Position numbers and translations under genes: made by a program. A model generated the notes under the pieces. It had not been told where the DNA came from. It worked only from the letters and a program-made list of their open reading frames with translations, and did not search any database. A stretch of DNA of 7,325 nt from Nitrospirota bacterium (GTDB taxonomy: Bacteria; Nitrospirota; Thermodesulfovibrionia; Thermodesulfovibrionales; JdFR-85): positions 1-7,325 of the forward strand of contig QIJG01000128.1 in NCBI GenBank assembly GCA_003232715.1, given 5' to 3'. Position 1 is the stretch's first letter. Every line of letters starts with the position of its first letter. Below, piece after piece: positions 5,708-7,325 of this stretch.

Positions 5708-6147
5708 CTATTAACAATCTCCCCCGCTGATACCGACAAACTCCTGTCCATCCTCATATCAAGGGGTTCCTTTGAATTAAAGCTAAAACCCCGGCTCTCA
5801 TCCTTCATCTGTGTCATGGAAAGACCAAGGTCCATAATAACTCCGTCTATCCCGTGATAACCCATGGCCCTTACCTTGTCTGCCATATCGGAAAAACTTC
5901 CGTGCACATACCTGACCCTCGGGTCATTTATTCCAATCGCTGCCCTCTCAAGTGCCTCTTCGTCCCGGTCCATGGCAATGACAACCCCCTCCGGTCCCAC
6001 CCTTTTGAGCAATTCCCTTGTATGTCCCCCGCCACCAAGAGTTGCATCCAGGTATACACCATTGATAACCGGATTCAGCAGGGCCATCAGCTCCTGAGTG
6101 AGGACGGGAACATGTACTGTAACTGTATCTGTGACTGTATCCGTCAT
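5662..6147 (-). CDS. rsmH: RsmH N-terminal fragment (SAM-binding half)
   Basis: N-terminal part of RsmH. Landmarks from the ATG at 6147 are HVPVL (12-16), SAM-binding DATLGGGGHT (34-43), AMDRD (58-62), MDLGLSMTQM, RGFSF and PLDMRMD. After SAGEIVN the reading becomes RWSERNTVRRGRPCR and stops, which no longer resembles the family. The frame is open further upstream to 6219, but that part lies inside mraZ. The ATG at 6147 is preferred because HVPVL normally sits within the first dozen or so residues and a GAGGGG lies just upstream. The first ten residues (MTDTVTDTVT) come from a short tandem repeat. Confidence 0.85.
   Translation of the reverse strand: MTDTVTDTVTVHVPVLTQELMALLNPVINGVYLDATLGGGGHTRELLKRVGPEGVVIAMDRDEEALERAAIGINDPRVRYVHGSFSDMADKVRAMGYHGIDGVIMDLGLSMTQMKDESRGFSFNSKEPLDMRMDRSLSVSAGEIVNRWSERNTVRRGRPCR
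6115..6144 (-). repeat. 12-base imperfect tandem repeat at the rsmH 5' end
   Basis: On the coding strand, acGGATACAGTc (6144-6133) is followed by acAGATACAGTt (6132-6121) and a half unit ACAGTA (6120-6115). It encodes TDTV-TDTV-TV between the initiating methionine and the conserved HVPVL block. The unit is a multiple of three, so length changes would keep the frame and only alter the N-terminal tail. Confidence 0.7.
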
Positions 6148-6154
6148 CAACCCC

Positions 6155-6607
6155 TCACATCCCAAGGGATGCAAGTTCCTCCGCCATTGCATCTCTGTCG
6201 AGCTTTGCAGGATTAGCAACCTTATCCCATTCCTTCTTGTTCCACATTTCTATCTTGTCAAACTGCCCGACAACTGCAACCTCACCATTAATATCACAAT
6301 CCGTCCTGAGGGATGCAGGTATAAGAATCCTCCCCTGCCTGTCCATCTCACACTCATGAGCAGATGCCACAACACTCCTCATCAACCACTTCACCGACTT
6401 CTTCATCTGGGGTAGAGACCTCACCCGCTCTTCAAACTTCTGCCATTCTTCAAAGGGATAGAGGCAAAGGCATTTGTCAAAGACTGCGGTGGTAATATAG
6501 AGTTTTGAGCTATAATTAGCGAGGAGTAGCGACCTGTAAGGGGCCGGAATCATTACCCGTCCCTTTGGATCAACACTGTAATAATATTTACCCGAAAATC
6601 CCGGCAC
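6155..6607 (-). CDS. mraZ: MraZ, transcriptional regulator of the dcw cluster
   Basis: DNA-binding protein with two AbrB/SpoVT-like halves that assembles into a ring and, in E. coli, represses its own operon. The 150 residues are a normal length. The first half has FSGKYYYSVDPKGRVMIPAPYR, the second HECEMDRQGRILIPASLR; both carry the D..GR..IP signature. CLYPFEEW and VVGQFDKIEMW are further family landmarks. The start is a GTG at 6607, placing the F.G.Y motif close to the N-terminus as usual. AAGGTGG (6614-6620) lies six bases upstream and is a good Shine-Dalgarno. The gene is first after a strong promoter and a set of TGG boxes likely bound by its own product. rsmH starts seven bases after its stop. 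Confidence 0.96.
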   Translation of the reverse strand: MPGFSGKYYYSVDPKGRVMIPAPYRSLLLANYSSKLYITTAVFDKCLCLYPFEEWQKFEERVRSLPQMKKSVKWLMRSVVASAHECEMDRQGRILIPASLRTDCDINGEVAVVGQFDKIEMWNKKEWDKVANPAKLDRDAMAEELASLGM

Positions 6608-6637
6608 GTCTCACCACCTTTTACCACATTCTCCCAC
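6602..6637 (-). promoter_or_regulatory. Probable MraZ operator: TGG boxes with 10-base period
   Basis: On the coding strand, GTGGGA, GTGGTA, GTGGTG and GTGCCG recur exactly every 10 bases (TGGGA 6636-6632, TGGTA 6626-6622, TGGTG 6616-6612, TGCCG 6606-6602). E. coli MraZ is known to bind TGGGN direct repeats separated by five bases, the same geometry. The first box is a perfect match; the second and third have T at the fourth position; the fourth, inside the mraZ start, is weak and may be chance. The boxes start at about the predicted transcription start and the third overlaps the mraZ Shine-Dalgarno. Self-regulation is inferred from the family. Confidence 0.7.
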
Positions 6638-6643
6638 CTCTTA

Positions 6644-6672
6644 ATAATATTAAAGATTGGGGCTAATGTCAA
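6644..6672 (-). promoter_or_regulatory. Sigma70-type promoter of the mraZ-rsmH-ftsL-ftsI-murE-murF-mraY operon
   Basis: TTGACA (6672-6667) is a perfect -35 box and TATTAT (6649-6644) a 5 of 6 match to the -10 box, separated by exactly 17 bases. The predicted start of transcription is near 6637, giving a leader of about 30 bases to the mraZ GTG. An AT-rich stretch lies just upstream of the -35. No other comparably good promoter was seen in the window, so this one probably drives the whole minus-strand run. Confidence 0.8.
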
Positions 6673-6747
6673 GTAAAAAATGAAGACCGGGAAAGGTATA
6701 GAGAATATCGTGGTTTTCAGAGATAAGTAATCACTACATGGTGAATA

Positions 6748-7325
6748 TCAGAGGATATCCCTCAGCTTGCCTTTTAACGGTATCGCGTAATAACCCGGGG
6801 CCTGTTTATAGGGCTCCAGCAATACAAGAGAATCCTCAGGAAACCCGGACTCAGCCACTACATCAAGGGTCCCCTTTAAATAGCCCCTTTCCAACACACA
6901 ATTCCTGAGTCTGCCATATATATGGTCACCCTCCATGCTCAATGCATCAATCCGGAGTCTCTCACCCCTAAACGAACCGGCCCCCTTCATATCATTAAAA
7001 AACTTCAGTGGTAGGTATAATCCACCTTTACGTATATCTTTCAGGGCCATGTTTTTGACCTCAAAATACAGATCACCCTCCCCTCTATCCATAACTACTG
7101 TCATATCCAGGCTTCCCCTTCCCCTGATTGCCGAGTCAGCCATCAGGTCCAGGCCCTCAAGCCTTACTGAGCGAACATCAATCGCTGCCCTGATGCCGTT
7201 CCTTTTCAGTAATGCCTCACCGGAAATCGTACCGCCTGAGAGGTGACCTGTAAACGATACCCTTACCCCGAAGAGGAAAAGGCTTAAGGGATCAATCCTT
7301 CCTGAAACCCCGTCTATGCTCAGGA
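6748..7325 (-). CDS. GspN-like type II secretion protein (C-terminal part, cut by window edge)
   Basis: The frame is open from the window edge to a TGA at 6748, so about 192 C-terminal residues are visible and the start lies outside. An internal ATG at 7143 is not a likely start because the same pattern continues upstream. The visible part is made of alternating short beta-strand-like segments with many glycines (for example SGGTISGEALL, VRLEGLDL, GAGSFRGERLRIDAL, GYYAIPLKGKL), with no membrane helix or cysteine-rich motif. This repetitive layered pattern, ending in IPLKGKLRDIL, resembles GspN/AsmA-type proteins of type II secretion loci. The family call is tentative; it rests on pattern, not on a catalytic signature. 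It lies 140 bases upstream of mraZ on the same strand, with the dcw promoter between them. Confidence 0.5.
   Translation of the reverse strand, partial: LSIDGVSGRIDPLSLFLFGVRVSFTGHLSGGTISGEALLKRNGIRAAIDVRSVRLEGLDLMADSAIRGRGSLDMTVVMDRGEGDLYFEVKNMALKDIRKGGLYLPLKFFNDMKGAGSFRGERLRIDALSMEGDHIYGRLRNCVLERGYLKGTLDVVAESGFPEDSLVLLEPYKQAPGYYAIPLKGKLRDIL

Larger units (their letters stand above)
5270..6147 (-). pseudogene. rsmH: rsmH (mraW), 16S rRNA m4C1402 methyltransferase, split by a frame change
   Basis: RsmH N4-methylates C1402 of 16S rRNA (E. coli numbering) using SAM. Both halves of the protein are present in two frames. The N-terminal half reaches PLDMRMD and SAGEIVN; the C-terminal half resumes at EYGEER in another frame. 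Between N and Y, 17 bases remain where E. coli RsmH has 13 codons, so about 22 bases appear to be lost. Adding 22 gives exactly 300 codons including the stop, a normal length. The ATG at 6147 comes seven bases after the mraZ stop, with GAGGGG close upstream. rsmH is dispensable in E. coli, so a real lesion could be tolerated, but the same kind of lesion in ftsI next door favours a shared cause. Confidence 0.85.

Noticed and set aside
4144..5712. Translational bypassing or intein/intron-like interruption explaining the split genes
   Set aside because: Those would leave extra sequence between the halves. Here sequence is missing at all three junctions.
6148..6219. Upstream start of rsmH at 6219, inside mraZ
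   Set aside because: The added residues are frame-shifted mraZ sequence. The ATG at 6147 places HVPVL at the normal distance from the N-terminus.
6673..6747. Rho-independent terminator after the GspN-like gene
   Set aside because: There is a T-run (TTCATTTTTT on the coding strand) but only a three-base stem before it.

Overview
This window is a minus-strand segment of a bacterial dcw (division and cell wall) cluster. Read in the direction of transcription, from right to left, the order is: 3' part of a GspN-like gene, mraZ, rsmH (mraW), ftsL, ftsI, murE, murF and the first 64 codons of mraY. I see no convincing gene on the plus strand. The order is the standard dcw order. MurE carries the DNPR motif of meso-diaminopimelate-adding ligases, and a type II secretion GspN-like protein lies just upstream, so a diderm (Gram-negative-type) bacterium is likely. 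A Nitrospirota or deltaproteobacterial-type lineage would fit, but that is an inference from gene content, not a taxonomic assignment.

Layout: 7325-6748 holds the GspN-like gene, open at the window edge. A 140-base intergenic region follows, with a strong sigma70-type promoter (TTGACA, 17 bases, TATTAT) and a 10-base-period series of TGG boxes that looks like the operator of MraZ itself. Then come mraZ (6607-6155), rsmH (6147-5270), ftsL (5273-4941, ATGA overlap with rsmH), a 177-base gap with an inverted repeat next to the ftsI start, ftsI (4763-3090), murE (3085-1601), a 7-base tandem repeat array across the murE stop codon, murF (1528-194), and mraY, whose ATG overlaps the murF stop as TAATG.

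The products work together. MurE and MurF add meso-DAP and then D-Ala-D-Ala to the UDP-MurNAc peptide, and MraY moves it to the lipid carrier. FtsI cross-links septal peptidoglycan, FtsL helps recruit and activate it, RsmH methylates 16S rRNA, and MraZ controls the operon.

The main oddity is that two adjacent genes are broken. rsmH is split once and ftsI twice. At each break the reading frame changes and about 7-10 residues expected from the families are absent, as if roughly 20-30 bases were lost each time. Every other gene is intact, as are all catalytic motifs on both sides of the breaks. Because ftsI is normally essential, an assembly or sequence fault (for example collapsed short repeats) is the leading explanation. 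Real decay, with another PBP supplying the function, is the biological alternative.
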